Source: Ruminococcus_G sp964621905 (GTDB lineage: Bacteria > Bacillota > Clostridia > Lachnospirales > Lachnospiraceae). From it: DNA of 64,000 nt. The position numbers were made by a program, and so were the translations under genes. Positions 16,665-26,212 of this stretch are shown here, piece by piece. Positions within the stretch are counted from its first letter, which is position 1. Every line of letters starts with the position of its first letter. The notes under the pieces were generated by a model. The model did not search any database, was not told where the DNA came from, and saw only the letters and a program-made list of their open reading frames with translations. The stretch is taken from NCBI GenBank assembly GCA_964621905.1, contig CAZUNG010000003.1, positions 62,001-126,000 of the forward strand, in the 5' to 3' direction.

Positions 16665-19115
16665 ATGATGGAACATGAAACAAGATTCCATTTCTATTCG
16701 AAGTTCGCCAAGGCGACAACTCTGACGCTGCAGATGCTATGTGTGGCTGGGTTTGTGGTTTCCGTTGTTTTGGCGGGATATGTAATGAATACTGTGGGGA
16801 GTTTTGATGATCTGACCGGACATACGAGTTATGAGGAAACCTCCGGGTGCGGTATGGACGCTGCGCAGGAACTGCATCAGAATACGCAGGTTGTCAAATA
16901 TAAACCATGGTTTGAGACGAACAGCGAGTATGATGAGAATAAAAAAATAGATATTTCACATCCGAACGAGACAGATGCCGGGAAGATGGATGAGAATACG
17001 ACGTACACGGTTGGACAGCTGAGAAACATCCTGTCGCAGGTAAATGACAGGGGCATGGGTTTTTCTGAGATTCTGTCAAACTGGGGGTATTATTACGATA
17101 CTGATGTCTATTACGGTGACGAGTACGATGAAAATGGGTATTACCAGGGAGCGGTGTTGGAGGAATCAGCTGAGGAAAACACTGCGGGCCCCCGTCTGAC
17201 GGAGGAAGAAAATCAGATCCTGCGTGAAATGTATAATGAGGGAAAAAGAAATGAAGTGGAACTTCCGGCATCCGGCGTCTCACTGGCCGATCAGGCGCTC
17301 GAAAAACAGAGTATCTTATACCTGATGGAAAAGTATGAGAGCATGAGCAACGTGCTGGATGGCCTGAGTGTTTATCTTGACAGCAGGAATATAGATACGA
17401 ATACCAATCTGAAATATTATGTACGTGATACAAAGACAGGGGTCATTGATACGAATGTGTCCGAATGGGAAGGAAAGACATCAGGGATTACAGAGGGAGA
17501 CTGGGCTCCTCTGATGCATTACGCGCGGGATAACGGAAAGGTTGAATTTCAGTCGGGGAAGACACGGGCGCAGCAGTACATGCAGAATTATTTTCGAAAC
17601 AATCCCATTGTGGGAGATGATGAAGAGGTGATCGTAGCTCTGGATACATCCTATGCGGCGGACGACAATTTTAAAAGCAATGCGGAGTGGTTTGCCGCAT
17701 ACCAGCCGAAATTTTATTTCCTGGCAGGTTCCGCTGTCCTGACACTGCTGATCGGAATTGCATGTTTTATCATTGCGACGATTCAGACGGGAAGAAGGGA
17801 AAAGGGCGGTGAAATTGTACTCAGTAAGTTTGACCGTCTGCCGACAGAGATCGCACTCGCAATCGGATGTGTCTTTGGCGGACTTTTGATCGGTTTCAGT
17901 ATAAGCGTGGGGTGGAGCGGCGGCTGGGAGGCGGTGTGGCTTTCCGTACTGGCTGCAGCCGGAGCGGTGGCCTGCGCATCTGTCTTTATGGGAGTATATT
18001 TAAGTCTTGTGCGCAGGATCAAATCCAGAACCCTCTGGCAGAACAGCCTGACGAGAAGTATCGTTAAAATGAGCAAGAAAGTCTATGATGCCCGCAAGAC
18101 TTCCGGAAAGATTATCATTGCCTTTGTCGGCCTTCTGCTGGCACATCTTATTGTGATTGCTCTTTTCGCGGGATTTGGAGTCTTTATAGCACTGATCGGT
18201 GATGCACTGGTGCTTCTGTATCTGATCAAAGAAGGTGCAGGAAGGCAGACGATCAAAGAGGGGATGGTCCATATCGCAGAAGGTGATCTGGAGTATAAAA
18301 TTGATATTACCACGCTTCAGGGCGAAAATAAAGAGATGGCGGAGCATGTAAACCGTGTCGGTGAGGGCCTTCAGAATGCGATGGAGAAATCCATGAAAAA
18401 TGAACGCATGAAGGCGGAACTGATCACGAATGTATCGCATGACATCAAGACACCGCTGACATCGATCATCAATTATGTAGATCTTCTGAAACGGGAAAAT
18501 CTGCAGGACACCAAGGTCAGGGGCTATATCGAGGTGCTGGATGCAAAGTCTCAGCGTCTGAAACAGCTGACGGACGATCTGATCGAGGCAAGTAAAGTGA
18601 GTACCGGAAATGTCGAGCTTCATATGACAAGAATCCAGGTGCAGCAGCTGCTTTTGCAGGCATACGGTGAATTTGATGAAAAACTCTCAGGAAAAGGGCT
18701 GCAGACGATCCTGAATCAGGTGGAAGAGCCGGTCGTTATCATGGCGGACGGACGGCAGCTCTGGAGAATTTTTGAAAATCTGCTGAACAATATTGCCAAA
18801 TATGCGATGCCGAACACCAGAGTATATATTGACCTGCGGGAACAGAATGGAAAAGCGGTGATGACTTTCAAGAATATTTCGGAGTATCCGCTCAATATCA
18901 GTGCGGATGAGCTGACGGAAAGATTTACGAGGGGAGATGACAGCCGCAGCACGGAGGGCAGCGGACTGGGTCTGTCTATCGCAAAGAACCTCACGGAGCT
19001 TCAGCACGGCAAGTTTGATATTTATCTGGACGGCGATTTGTTCAAGGTGACAGTGACGTTTGACATGACGTTCACAGCGGAACCGGAACAGCCGCAGGAT
19101 ACAGCAGAATCATAA
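16665..19115 (+). CDS. Large membrane sensor histidine kinase
   Basis: An 816-residue kinase paired with the regulator just upstream. It has a transmembrane helix at about 20-42, a long extracytoplasmic region of about 310 residues rich in Glu, Asp, Asn and Tyr, and then a set of about five hydrophobic helices (about 353-530). A linker resembling HAMP follows, then a HisKA domain with NVSHDIKTPLTSIINYVDLL (H about 591) and a HATPase domain with LLNNIAKYA and GSGLGLSIAKNL. The extra membrane helices after the ectodomain set it apart from simple VanS-like kinases. No ABC transporter or resistance gene lies next to it. A terminator follows. Ligand unknown. Confidence 0.9.
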   Translation: MMEHETRFHFYSKFAKATTLTLQMLCVAGFVVSVVLAGYVMNTVGSFDDLTGHTSYEETSGCGMDAAQELHQNTQVVKYKPWFETNSEYDENKKIDISHPNETDAGKMDENTTYTVGQLRNILSQVNDRGMGFSEILSNWGYYYDTDVYYGDEYDENGYYQGAVLEESAEENTAGPRLTEEENQILREMYNEGKRNEVELPASGVSLADQALEKQSILYLMEKYESMSNVLDGLSVYLDSRNIDTNTNLKYYVRDTKTGVIDTNVSEWEGKTSGITEGDWAPLMHYARDNGKVEFQSGKTRAQQYMQNYFRNNPIVGDDEEVIVALDTSYAADDNFKSNAEWFAAYQPKFYFLAGSAVLTLLIGIACFIIATIQTGRREKGGEIVLSKFDRLPTEIALAIGCVFGGLLIGFSISVGWSGGWEAVWLSVLAAAGAVACASVFMGVYLSLVRRIKSRTLWQNSLTRSIVKMSKKVYDARKTSGKIIIAFVGLLLAHLIVIALFAGFGVFIALIGDALVLLYLIKEGAGRQTIKEGMVHIAEGDLEYKIDITTLQGENKEMAEHVNRVGEGLQNAMEKSMKNERMKAELITNVSHDIKTPLTSIINYVDLLKRENLQDTKVRGYIEVLDAKSQRLKQLTDDLIEASKVSTGNVELHMTRIQVQQLLLQAYGEFDEKLSGKGLQTILNQVEEPVVIMADGRQLWRIFENLLNNIAKYAMPNTRVYIDLREQNGKAVMTFKNISEYPLNISADELTERFTRGDDSRSTEGSGLGLSIAKNLTELQHGKFDIYLDGDLFKVTVTFDMTFTAEPEQPQDTAES

Positions 19116-19124
19116 GGAATTACG

Positions 19125-19163
19125 GCCCTTCCGGGGAAGTTTGCACCGGAAGGGCTTTTCTTT
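19125..19163 (+). terminator. Rho-independent terminator
   Basis: GCCCTTCCGG (19125-19134) pairs perfectly with CCGGAAGGGC (19146-19155), followed by TTTTCTTTT. Ends the two-component operon. Confidence 0.88.
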
Positions 19164-19232
19164 TGAGAAAGTTAATGCTATAATGTTACAAGATTTTTAT
19201 TATGTGGATAAGTAGAACAGGAGGATAAATCA

Positions 19233-21518
19233 ATGATTCAATTATATGAAACCGGTGCCTACCTGCTGAATGGAACAGAGCTTGTGGCGGATACTCCGGA
19301 TGCACAGGCAGTTCTGCTAAGTAAGCTGGGGAGTGTGCCCTCGAAAGAGGATGCGGCGAAGAATACGATAGCTTACGGGATTCTGGCTGCTCACAATACA
19401 TCAGGCAATATGGATAAACTGCAGGTGAAATTTGATAAACTGACATCCCATGATATTACCTTTGTGGGTATTATTCAGACAGCCCGTGCCTCAGGACTGG
19501 AGAAATTCCCGGTACCGTATGTGCTGACCAACTGCCATAACTCTCTGTGTGCAGTCGGCGGAACGATCAATGAAGATGATCACATGTTTGGTCTGACATG
19601 TGCAAAAAAATACGGAGGTGTCTATGTGCCTCCTCATCAGGCGGTTATTCACCAGTTTGCGCGTGAGATGCTTGCATGCGGAGGTGGCATGATCCTCGGA
19701 TCTGACAGCCACACGCGTTACGGTGCACTTGGAACGATGGCGATGGGTGAAGGCGGTCCGGAGCTTGTAAAACAGCTGCTGGAGCAGACGTATGATATTG
19801 ATATGCCAGGTGTGATCGGTGTGTATATGACGGGAGCACCGGTACCGGGAGTTGGTCCTCAGGACGTAGCGCTTGCCATTATCGGAGCAGTTTTTGCTAA
19901 TGGCTACGTGAAAAATAAAGTGATGGAGTTTGTGGGACCTGGTGTTGCGAACTTAAGCCCTGATTTCAGAATCGGTGTGGACGTGATGACGACCGAGACG
20001 ACCTGCCTGTCCTCCATCTGGAAAACAGATGACAAGATTAAAGAATTTTATGAGATTCATGGAAGAAGCGGTGACTATAAAGAGCTGAATCCGGGAGCTG
20101 TCACATATTATGACGGTATCATTCATGTTGAACTGGATAAAGTGAAGCCTATGATTGCAATGCCGTTCCACCCGAGCAATACGTATACCATTGATGAATT
20201 GAATGCGAATCTGATGGATATTCTGGATGATGTTGAGAAAAAAGCGCTGGTAAGCCTCGGCGGGAAGGTGAACTTCTCCCTGAAGGATAAGGTAAGAGAC
20301 GGAAAACTTTATGTTGAACAGGGTATCATCGCAGGATGCGCCGGCGGCGGATTTGAAAATATCTGTGCTGCCGCTGATATTTTAAGAGGTTCAGGGATTG
20401 GTTCCGATGCCTTTACGTTAAGTGTATACCCGGCAAGTACTCCGATTTACATGGAGATAGCGAAGAATGGTGTTCTCGCGGATCTGATGGCGACAGGAGC
20501 GATCGTGAAGACGGCGTTCTGCGGACCGTGCTTCGGGGCAGGTGATACACCGGCGAATAATGCATTAAGTATTCGTCACTCTACCAGGAATTTCCCGAAC
20601 CGTGAAGGTTCCAAAGTTCAGAATGGCCAGATTTCTTCCGTTGCACTGATGGATGCACGTTCCATTGCAGCCACCGCAGCGAATAAAGGATATCTGACGC
20701 CTGCGACAGAGTTTGCAGGAGAGTACACAAATCCTGTTTATCATTTTGAAAGTTCAATTTACGAAAACCGTGTGTTTGACAGCAAAGGTGTGGCGGATCC
20801 GTCTGTTGAGATTCAGTTTGGACCGAATATCAAAGACTGGCCGGCAATGTCTGCGCTGACAGATAACCTCGTGCTGAAAGTCGTATCGGAGATTCATGAC
20901 CCGGTGACAACGACCGATGAGCTGATTCCATCCGGAGAGACGTCATCCTACCGCTCCAATCCTCTCGGACTTGCAGAGTTTACACTTTCCAGAAAAGACC
21001 CGGCATACGTGGGACGTGCGAAAGAAGTACAGGCAGCTGAGAAAGCGAGAACACAAGGGGAAGATCCGTGTTCCGTTCTTTCGGAGCTTGTGCCTGTTAT
21101 GGATACGGTGAAAGCTTCCTTTGGCAGTGTATCACGGGAGAATACGGGCATCGGAAGCACGATTTTTGCGGTGAAACCTGGTGATGGCTCTGCCCGTGAG
21201 CAGGCGGCGTCATGTCAGAAAGTACTGGGCGGATGGGCAAATATTGCGAATGAATATGCAACAAAGAGATACCGTTCAAATCTGATCAACTGGGGGATGC
21301 TCCCGTTCCTGATTCCGGAGGGAGAGCTTCCGTTTAAAAATGGAGACTATCTGTTTGTGCCGGATATCAAACGGGCAGTGGAGGAAAAGGCAGAGGAGAT
21401 CAAAGCATATAATGCCAGTGACGCCATGAAAGAGTTTACGCTGAAACTGGGTGACCTGACGGATGATGAACGCGAGATCATTCTGAAGGGATGCCTGATC
21501 AATTATAACAGAAAATAG
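19233..21518 (+). CDS. Aconitase-family hydratase
   Basis: A 761-residue iron-sulfur hydratase of the aconitase superfamily, of the type usually annotated simply as hydratase. Recognised parts are the ILGSDSHTRYGALGTMAMGEGG motif, NCHNSL, and the cluster-ligand region AGCAGGGFENICAAADIL with AFCGPCFGAGDTP, giving the CxxC pair. The C-terminal swivel domain includes ENTGIGSTIFAVKPGDGS and ANEYATKRYRSNLINWGMLPF. It could act as aconitate hydratase in a partial citric acid route or on another hydroxy-acid; no isocitrate dehydrogenase or citrate synthase gene lies next to it. Start has AGGAGGATAA upstream. Monocistronic between terminators. Confidence 0.88.
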   Translation: MIQLYETGAYLLNGTELVADTPDAQAVLLSKLGSVPSKEDAAKNTIAYGILAAHNTSGNMDKLQVKFDKLTSHDITFVGIIQTARASGLEKFPVPYVLTNCHNSLCAVGGTINEDDHMFGLTCAKKYGGVYVPPHQAVIHQFAREMLACGGGMILGSDSHTRYGALGTMAMGEGGPELVKQLLEQTYDIDMPGVIGVYMTGAPVPGVGPQDVALAIIGAVFANGYVKNKVMEFVGPGVANLSPDFRIGVDVMTTETTCLSSIWKTDDKIKEFYEIHGRSGDYKELNPGAVTYYDGIIHVELDKVKPMIAMPFHPSNTYTIDELNANLMDILDDVEKKALVSLGGKVNFSLKDKVRDGKLYVEQGIIAGCAGGGFENICAAADILRGSGIGSDAFTLSVYPASTPIYMEIAKNGVLADLMATGAIVKTAFCGPCFGAGDTPANNALSIRHSTRNFPNREGSKVQNGQISSVALMDARSIAATAANKGYLTPATEFAGEYTNPVYHFESSIYENRVFDSKGVADPSVEIQFGPNIKDWPAMSALTDNLVLKVVSEIHDPVTTTDELIPSGETSSYRSNPLGLAEFTLSRKDPAYVGRAKEVQAAEKARTQGEDPCSVLSELVPVMDTVKASFGSVSRENTGIGSTIFAVKPGDGSAREQAASCQKVLGGWANIANEYATKRYRSNLINWGMLPFLIPEGELPFKNGDYLFVPDIKRAVEEKAEEIKAYNASDAMKEFTLKLGDLTDDEREIILKGCLINYNRK

Positions 21519-21540
21519 AAAGAATCAGACCTAGCGTGTA

Positions 21541-21583
21541 ATCCCGCGGATGCCCCAATAGCAGGGTGTCCGCGGGATTTTCG
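21541..21583 (+). terminator. Rho-independent terminator
   Basis: ATCCCGCGGA (21541-21550) pairs with TCCGCGGGAT (21569-21578), with a further CCC/GGG pair inside, followed by TTTCG. Ends the hydratase gene. Confidence 0.85.
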
Positions 21584-21674
21584 CATTTCTTTCACAGCGT
21601 AACCACAAAATGAACACAAATGTCGGCTATCCTAAAACAAATAATGTATAATAATGCAAAGTACGGAGGCGGAT

Positions 21675-23606
21675 ATGAAAGGAAGCGGACGAAAAAGGTT
21701 ATCGAAAAAGAAAATTGCGGTCGGGGCTACAATCTGTATTGTCGCGGTCGGAGCCGGAAGCGGATTTTGGATGCTGAAGAGCAGAAGTGCGTCAGCGGTG
21801 CAGCTGACAATGACTGCGCAGACGGCAGCGGCCCAAAAAGGGAATATTTCCAATACTGTGGTAGGAACGGGAAATCTGGAGGAAGATACAGGTGACGCCC
21901 AGAAGGTGCCGGATGGACTGGAATATGATGAAGTCCTGGTTGAAGCCGGGGATGAGGTGAATGCCGGGGACAGTCTTGCAGTGATCAACAAGACGTCCCT
22001 TTTGAATCTGATCGTAGAGACTGAGGAGAAACTGGATTCGCTGGAGGATGATATCGAAGAGGCGGCAGATGAAGATTCAGGATCTTATGAATATCAGGCG
22101 CTGGTTGCAGAGAAGGAAGAAGATGAAGCATTTCTGGAGGAGCTGAAGATACTGGCCGAATCATATGTCATCACAGCACAGCAGGCGGGCACTGTCAGAT
22201 CAGTAAGCATTACATCAAAAGACGATGCATCGGCAGAAAATAGTACCGCAGCCGGAAATACCACAGGGGACGCCAGCAGTTCCGGTATGACGGAAACGGC
22301 CGCGGGACAGACAGATGGGATGACCGGCGGATTTTTATACTTGAACAGCACGACGGAAACTGTGGAGGCGGACGTATCCGTGGAGGACCTGGAAAGTGAT
22401 GGACAGAGGATAACTTCGGCGGAGGAAGCAGATGATGAGACTGCCAAAGCGGCTGAACTCATAACAGACTGCCGGGATCTGTCACTGCAGATTCCGCGGA
22501 CCGGTGATTCCATGGAAAAATCCATTGATATGACGAGATATGCAGGAACCGTAAACTGGTCAGAAACAGAGGAGCATTACACGGCGGCTGTAAGTCTTAC
22601 CGCGAATGCCGGATACAGTTTTTCTTCTGATATTCAGCCGCTGATCAATGGAGGGACAGTGTCAGAATGCAGTGTAAGCGGAGATGGTGAAGGAAATCTG
22701 CTGACTTTTACACTCACGGTGGAAAAGCAGAGTGCCGCAGGCGTTGGGGAACGTCAGGAAAATGAGAATCAGAATTCTTCGGATGACGACTCAAAAAACA
22801 CCTCCGGAACAGACAGTCATACCGCTACAGAAAACCAGGGTGAAGAGGCTGACAGCAATGATGCTGGAAATGTTTCCGGTCAGGGTTCTGATTCGATATC
22901 GGGAGGCGGTGTGACGGCAGGGAGCACGGCAGCCGGAAGTACCGGGTCTGTGTCTTCTGAGGAATCCGGCTCCGGTGCGGGAACTGTTGACGCCAATCAC
23001 ACACAGGCTTTTTCTATCTCATCAGGGGATACGATGCTGCTCTCCGTGAATGTAGATGAGCTGGATATTCTGTCTGTCGCAGTCGGGCAGAAGGCGGAAA
23101 TTACATTTGACGCGCTGGAAGGAGAATCTTATACCGGGACCATCACCGAGATTTCAGACACTGCCAGTGTCAGCGGTGGTGTCGCCAAATATGCGGTGGA
23201 AATTGAGCTGACAAAAGATGAAAACATGAGGGCCGGGATGAATGCTTCCGCGACAATCACGATCGACAGCAAAGAGAATATTGTTACAATTCCGCTGAAT
23301 GCACTGCAGGAGCAGGGAGGCAAAACATTTGTCTATACACAGAAGGATGAAGAGACAGGGCAGCTTGGCGGTGAGACAGAAGTAGAAACAGGGTTGTCAG
23401 ACAGTGAGAATGTTGAGATCACAAGCGGTCTGTCGGAAGGTGATACGGTATATTACAATAAGACGGGAAGCTCAGAATCTGAAGAGAATATCATGATGCC
23501 TGAGGGGGGGATGACGTTTGACGGCGGTTCCATGCCGGATGGCGGCGGTGAACGGCCTTCCGGAAATGCGGGCGGCGGCCCCGGAGGCGGGGGACCAGGA
23601 ATGTAA
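21675..23606 (+). CDS. MacA-like efflux adaptor (HlyD family) with insert domain
   Basis: A 643-residue exported adaptor: an N-terminal membrane anchor (about 13-32), then KGNISNTVVGTGNLE and a biotinyl-lipoyl half with coiled coil (about 55-160). A Ser/Thr-rich linker follows, then an unusual insert (about 270-360) with GTVNWSETEEHYTAAVSLTANAGYSF, like repeats seen in S-layer-type proteins. After a Ser/Gly-rich stretch of about 70 residues comes the beta-barrel domain (about 455-590), SINVDELDI-like to NALQEQGGKTFVY, and a Gly-rich tail. It is longer than the usual 400 residues. Partner of the permease gene 12 bases downstream, but no ATPase gene is adjacent. The upstream ribosome site ACGGAGG supports the ATG at 21675. 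Confidence 0.85.
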   Translation: MKGSGRKRLSKKKIAVGATICIVAVGAGSGFWMLKSRSASAVQLTMTAQTAAAQKGNISNTVVGTGNLEEDTGDAQKVPDGLEYDEVLVEAGDEVNAGDSLAVINKTSLLNLIVETEEKLDSLEDDIEEAADEDSGSYEYQALVAEKEEDEAFLEELKILAESYVITAQQAGTVRSVSITSKDDASAENSTAAGNTTGDASSSGMTETAAGQTDGMTGGFLYLNSTTETVEADVSVEDLESDGQRITSAEEADDETAKAAELITDCRDLSLQIPRTGDSMEKSIDMTRYAGTVNWSETEEHYTAAVSLTANAGYSFSSDIQPLINGGTVSECSVSGDGEGNLLTFTLTVEKQSAAGVGERQENENQNSSDDDSKNTSGTDSHTATENQGEEADSNDAGNVSGQGSDSISGGGVTAGSTAAGSTGSVSSEESGSGAGTVDANHTQAFSISSGDTMLLSVNVDELDILSVAVGQKAEITFDALEGESYTGTITEISDTASVSGGVAKYAVEIELTKDENMRAGMNASATITIDSKENIVTIPLNALQEQGGKTFVYTQKDEETGQLGGETEVETGLSDSENVEITSGLSEGDTVYYNKTGSSESEENIMMPEGGMTFDGGSMPDGGGERPSGNAGGGPGGGGPGM

Positions 23607-23618
23607 GGAGGGAGCGGT

Positions 23619-24806
23619 ATGATATTTCAGTCATTAAAGATGGCATGGGGTGCCATTATTTCAAATAAAATGCGTTCCTTTCTGACGATGCTTGGGATTA
23701 TCATCGGTGTTATATCGCTGGTAGTGCTGGTTTCCATTGTAAATGGCGCAACGACATCGGTGACAGATTCGATCTCTGAGATGGGAACGAATCTGCTTCA
23801 GGTGAGTATCACAGATGACAAAGAAAACCCGCTGCGTCTTTTTGAGCTTTCGGATTTCACGGATAATGATGATATCGCGGCAGTGGCGCCGATTGCACAG
23901 AGCAGTATGACCGGAAAAAGCGGCTATACGAGTGAGACGACAACGGTATACGGAACAAACGGAGATTATCTGGACATCATGGGACTGGAACTCGGCTACG
24001 GGCGGTTTTTGAAAAGCCCGGATGTTGACAACCATTCATATGTGGTGATCTTAAGTTATGACGCTGCGATAGAGCTTATCGGGCGGGCCAATGCTGTCGG
24101 GGAAAAGATAGCACTTGACGGCCGCAGCTTTGAGGTCATCGGTGTTCTTGCCGAAGATACCTCGGGACTGAGTCAGGCAAGCTCCTCAACGCCGGTGTTG
24201 GAGGCATATATTCCCTACACAACGCTGACGCGAATGGCGGATAATGTTCTCTATGTTACGAATTTCTGTGCCTCCGCCAGCAGTGAGGAGACATTGGATG
24301 CAGCGGAAGCAACGCTGACAGAACTGATGATGAATCGTTTTGGACAGGATGAAGATGCATTTACGATCCAGAATCAGTCTGCGCTGCTGGAGACGATGAG
24401 CAGTGTTACAAATACGATGGCGATGATGCTTGGCGGCATTGCGGCGATTTCTCTTCTGGTAGGGGGAATTGGAATTATGAACATTATGCTCGTGTCTGTC
24501 ACGGAACGTACACGGGAGATTGGCATCAGAAAATCGATCGGTGCCAAGGCGTGGAATATCATGCTTCAGTTTCTGATTGAGGCGCTGGTGGTCAGTATGA
24601 TGGGATGCATGATCGGTATCGGATTGTCCTGGGTGATTTTGCAGATTGCAGGTCTCGTCATGGATTCCATGAGTTTTCAGCTTCAGTCCGGCGTGGTGTG
24701 GCTTGCAGTCGGATTCTCCGTTTTGATCGGCGTGCTGTTTGGAATTTATCCGGCTAAAAAAGCGGCCGGCAAGCATCCGATCGAAGCGCTCAGACATACG
24801 GGATGA
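23619..24806 (+). CDS. MacB-like ABC transporter permease (FtsX domain)
   Basis: A 395-residue permease with a MacB periplasmic core domain between helix 1 (about 17-40) and helices 2-4 (about 270-385). The start MIFQSLKMAWGAIISNKMRSFLTMLGIIIGV and the segment GGIGIMNIMLVSVTERTREIGIRKSIGAK are hallmarks of this group. MacB-type systems export peptides or toxins by mechanical coupling to an adaptor. In this locus the ATPase domain is neither fused nor encoded next to the gene, so an ATPase from elsewhere would be needed. GGAGGGAGC precedes the ATG. It is cotranscribed with the adaptor gene. Confidence 0.92.
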   Translation: MIFQSLKMAWGAIISNKMRSFLTMLGIIIGVISLVVLVSIVNGATTSVTDSISEMGTNLLQVSITDDKENPLRLFELSDFTDNDDIAAVAPIAQSSMTGKSGYTSETTTVYGTNGDYLDIMGLELGYGRFLKSPDVDNHSYVVILSYDAAIELIGRANAVGEKIALDGRSFEVIGVLAEDTSGLSQASSSTPVLEAYIPYTTLTRMADNVLYVTNFCASASSEETLDAAEATLTELMMNRFGQDEDAFTIQNQSALLETMSSVTNTMAMMLGGIAAISLLVGGIGIMNIMLVSVTERTREIGIRKSIGAKAWNIMLQFLIEALVVSMMGCMIGIGLSWVILQIAGLVMDSMSFQLQSGVVWLAVGFSVLIGVLFGIYPAKKAAGKHPIEALRHTG

Positions 24807-24900
24807 CGCAATATTCCTGTGTATGCATTGCATAAGCGTAACTGATGAGGTAAAATGATAAAGACAGCATCAGGCAGCACAATGCAAAAGGAGGAATATG

Positions 24901-25521
24901 ATGAAAGTAATTCTTTTAAACGGCAGCCCGCACAAGGACGGCTGTACGTATACGGCACTGTCGGAAGCCGCACACAGGCTGGAAGAGCGTGGAATTGAAA
25001 CAGAGATTCTGCAGCTGGGCACAAAATCGGTACGCGGATGCATCGCCTGTCAGGCGTGTTCTAAAACGGGGCATTGTGTCTTTGACGACGATGTTGTGAA
25101 TCAGTGGATTGATAAAATCAAGGAAGCTGACGGCGTGATCGCAGGATCACCGGTCTACTATGCGGGACCAAATGGAGCGTTCTGTGCAGTACTTGACCGC
25201 GTATTTTACGCTGCGGGCAGTGCGTTTCGATTTAAACCTGCTGCTGCGGTGCTGAGTGCAAGGCGCGGAGGTGCAAGTGCGTCATTTGACCGGCTGAATA
25301 AATATTTTACCATTGCAGAGATGCCTGTGGTAGCTTCTCAGTATTGGAATGCCGTGCATGGGATGACACCGGAGGAGGTAAAACAGGACAAAGAAGGGCT
25401 TCAGATCATGCGCACACTCGCAGAGAATATGGCATGGATGCTGAAAGCCATGGAACAGAGGAAACGACAAGAGCCGGTTCCGGAACGGGAAGCATGGACA
25501 CCGACGAATTTCGTTCGATGA
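24901..25521 (+). CDS. Flavodoxin-fold NAD(P)H-dependent FMN reductase
   Basis: A 206-residue flavodoxin-like oxidoreductase. The N-terminal LNGSPHKDGCTYTAL motif binds the FMN phosphate and GSPVYYAGPNG binds the ring. A cysteine-rich RGCIACQACSKTGHC segment (about 44-60) is characteristic of this clostridial iron-sulfur-flavoprotein-like branch, although the exact ISF spacing is not certain. Two ATGs lie next to each other at 24898 and 24901; the second has the better distance to AAAGGAGG. It is followed 14 bases later by a membrane protein gene, so a two-gene unit is likely. Substrate unknown. Confidence 0.88.
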   Translation: MKVILLNGSPHKDGCTYTALSEAAHRLEERGIETEILQLGTKSVRGCIACQACSKTGHCVFDDDVVNQWIDKIKEADGVIAGSPVYYAGPNGAFCAVLDRVFYAAGSAFRFKPAAAVLSARRGGASASFDRLNKYFTIAEMPVVASQYWNAVHGMTPEEVKQDKEGLQIMRTLAENMAWMLKAMEQRKRQEPVPEREAWTPTNFVR

Positions 25522-25535
25522 GGGAGGGCAACAAT

Positions 25536-26069
25536 ATGAATTTTTCAAAGGAACAGGCAGCAAAAGGTCTGAGGTTGCTTTTTTGGGCAGCGATCGTGGC
25601 ATTATTTTCCTGGATACCGCTTGTTGGTATTGTGGCGGCTGTACTTAATCTGTATGCACTGTACACACTTTCAACTGCGGCGCCGGGGTACAAGACCGCG
25701 TTTTATGTTAATATTATCAGTCTTGTGATCACTGTAATCAGCATGTTTTTCAAAGAGGGGTTCATGGCAGGAATTTTAAGTGCCGCTGTCAGTGCACTCA
25801 GTTTTCTGTCAGTGTATTATATCTGCAGCACCACAGCGTCCGATTTCCTGGGCAGTTATCATGCGGATCTGGTGAGCAAGGCCAGAATGATCTGGATGCT
25901 GTATGCGGTGTGTACGGTCGTGATGCTGATCTGTAAAGTACTGATCTATATTCCGCTGATCAATATTGGTGCGGCACTTTTAGCCTTTGTGGTTGCGATC
26001 GTCCAGATTGTGGCAGGGATTCTTTATCTGGTATTCCTCTGGAAAAGCCAGAAAGCATTATCCTGGTAA
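25536..26069 (+). CDS. Multi-pass membrane protein of unknown function
   Basis: A 177-residue very hydrophobic protein with five or six transmembrane helices and a short cytoplasmic N-terminus (MNFSKEQAAKGLRL). It has no motif that I recognise. The ATG at 25536 is preceded by AGGGAGGG at proper spacing. It lies directly after the flavoprotein gene and ends in a strong terminator. It may act with the flavoprotein, but nothing in the sequence shows this. Confidence 0.7.
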   Translation: MNFSKEQAAKGLRLLFWAAIVALFSWIPLVGIVAAVLNLYALYTLSTAAPGYKTAFYVNIISLVITVISMFFKEGFMAGILSAAVSALSFLSVYYICSTTASDFLGSYHADLVSKARMIWMLYAVCTVVMLICKVLIYIPLINIGAALLAFVVAIVQIVAGILYLVFLWKSQKALSW

Positions 26070-26080
26070 TGGGAGGCAGA

Positions 26081-26127
26081 GCGTATCAGTCAGGCCGGCC
26101 AGCCTGGCGGATACGTTTTTTTTATTT
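26081..26127 (+). terminator. Rho-independent terminator
   Basis: CGTATCAGTCAGGC (from 26083) pairs with GCCTGGCGGATACG (to 26117), 12 of 14 positions, followed by eight T residues. Confidence 0.85.
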
Positions 26128-26212
26128 ATAATATCATGATTTGTTTTTTAATCGATGAAAATTGTGATATAATGAAGAACGAAATTTCAAACATGAAGGC
26201 GGATAATAGATC

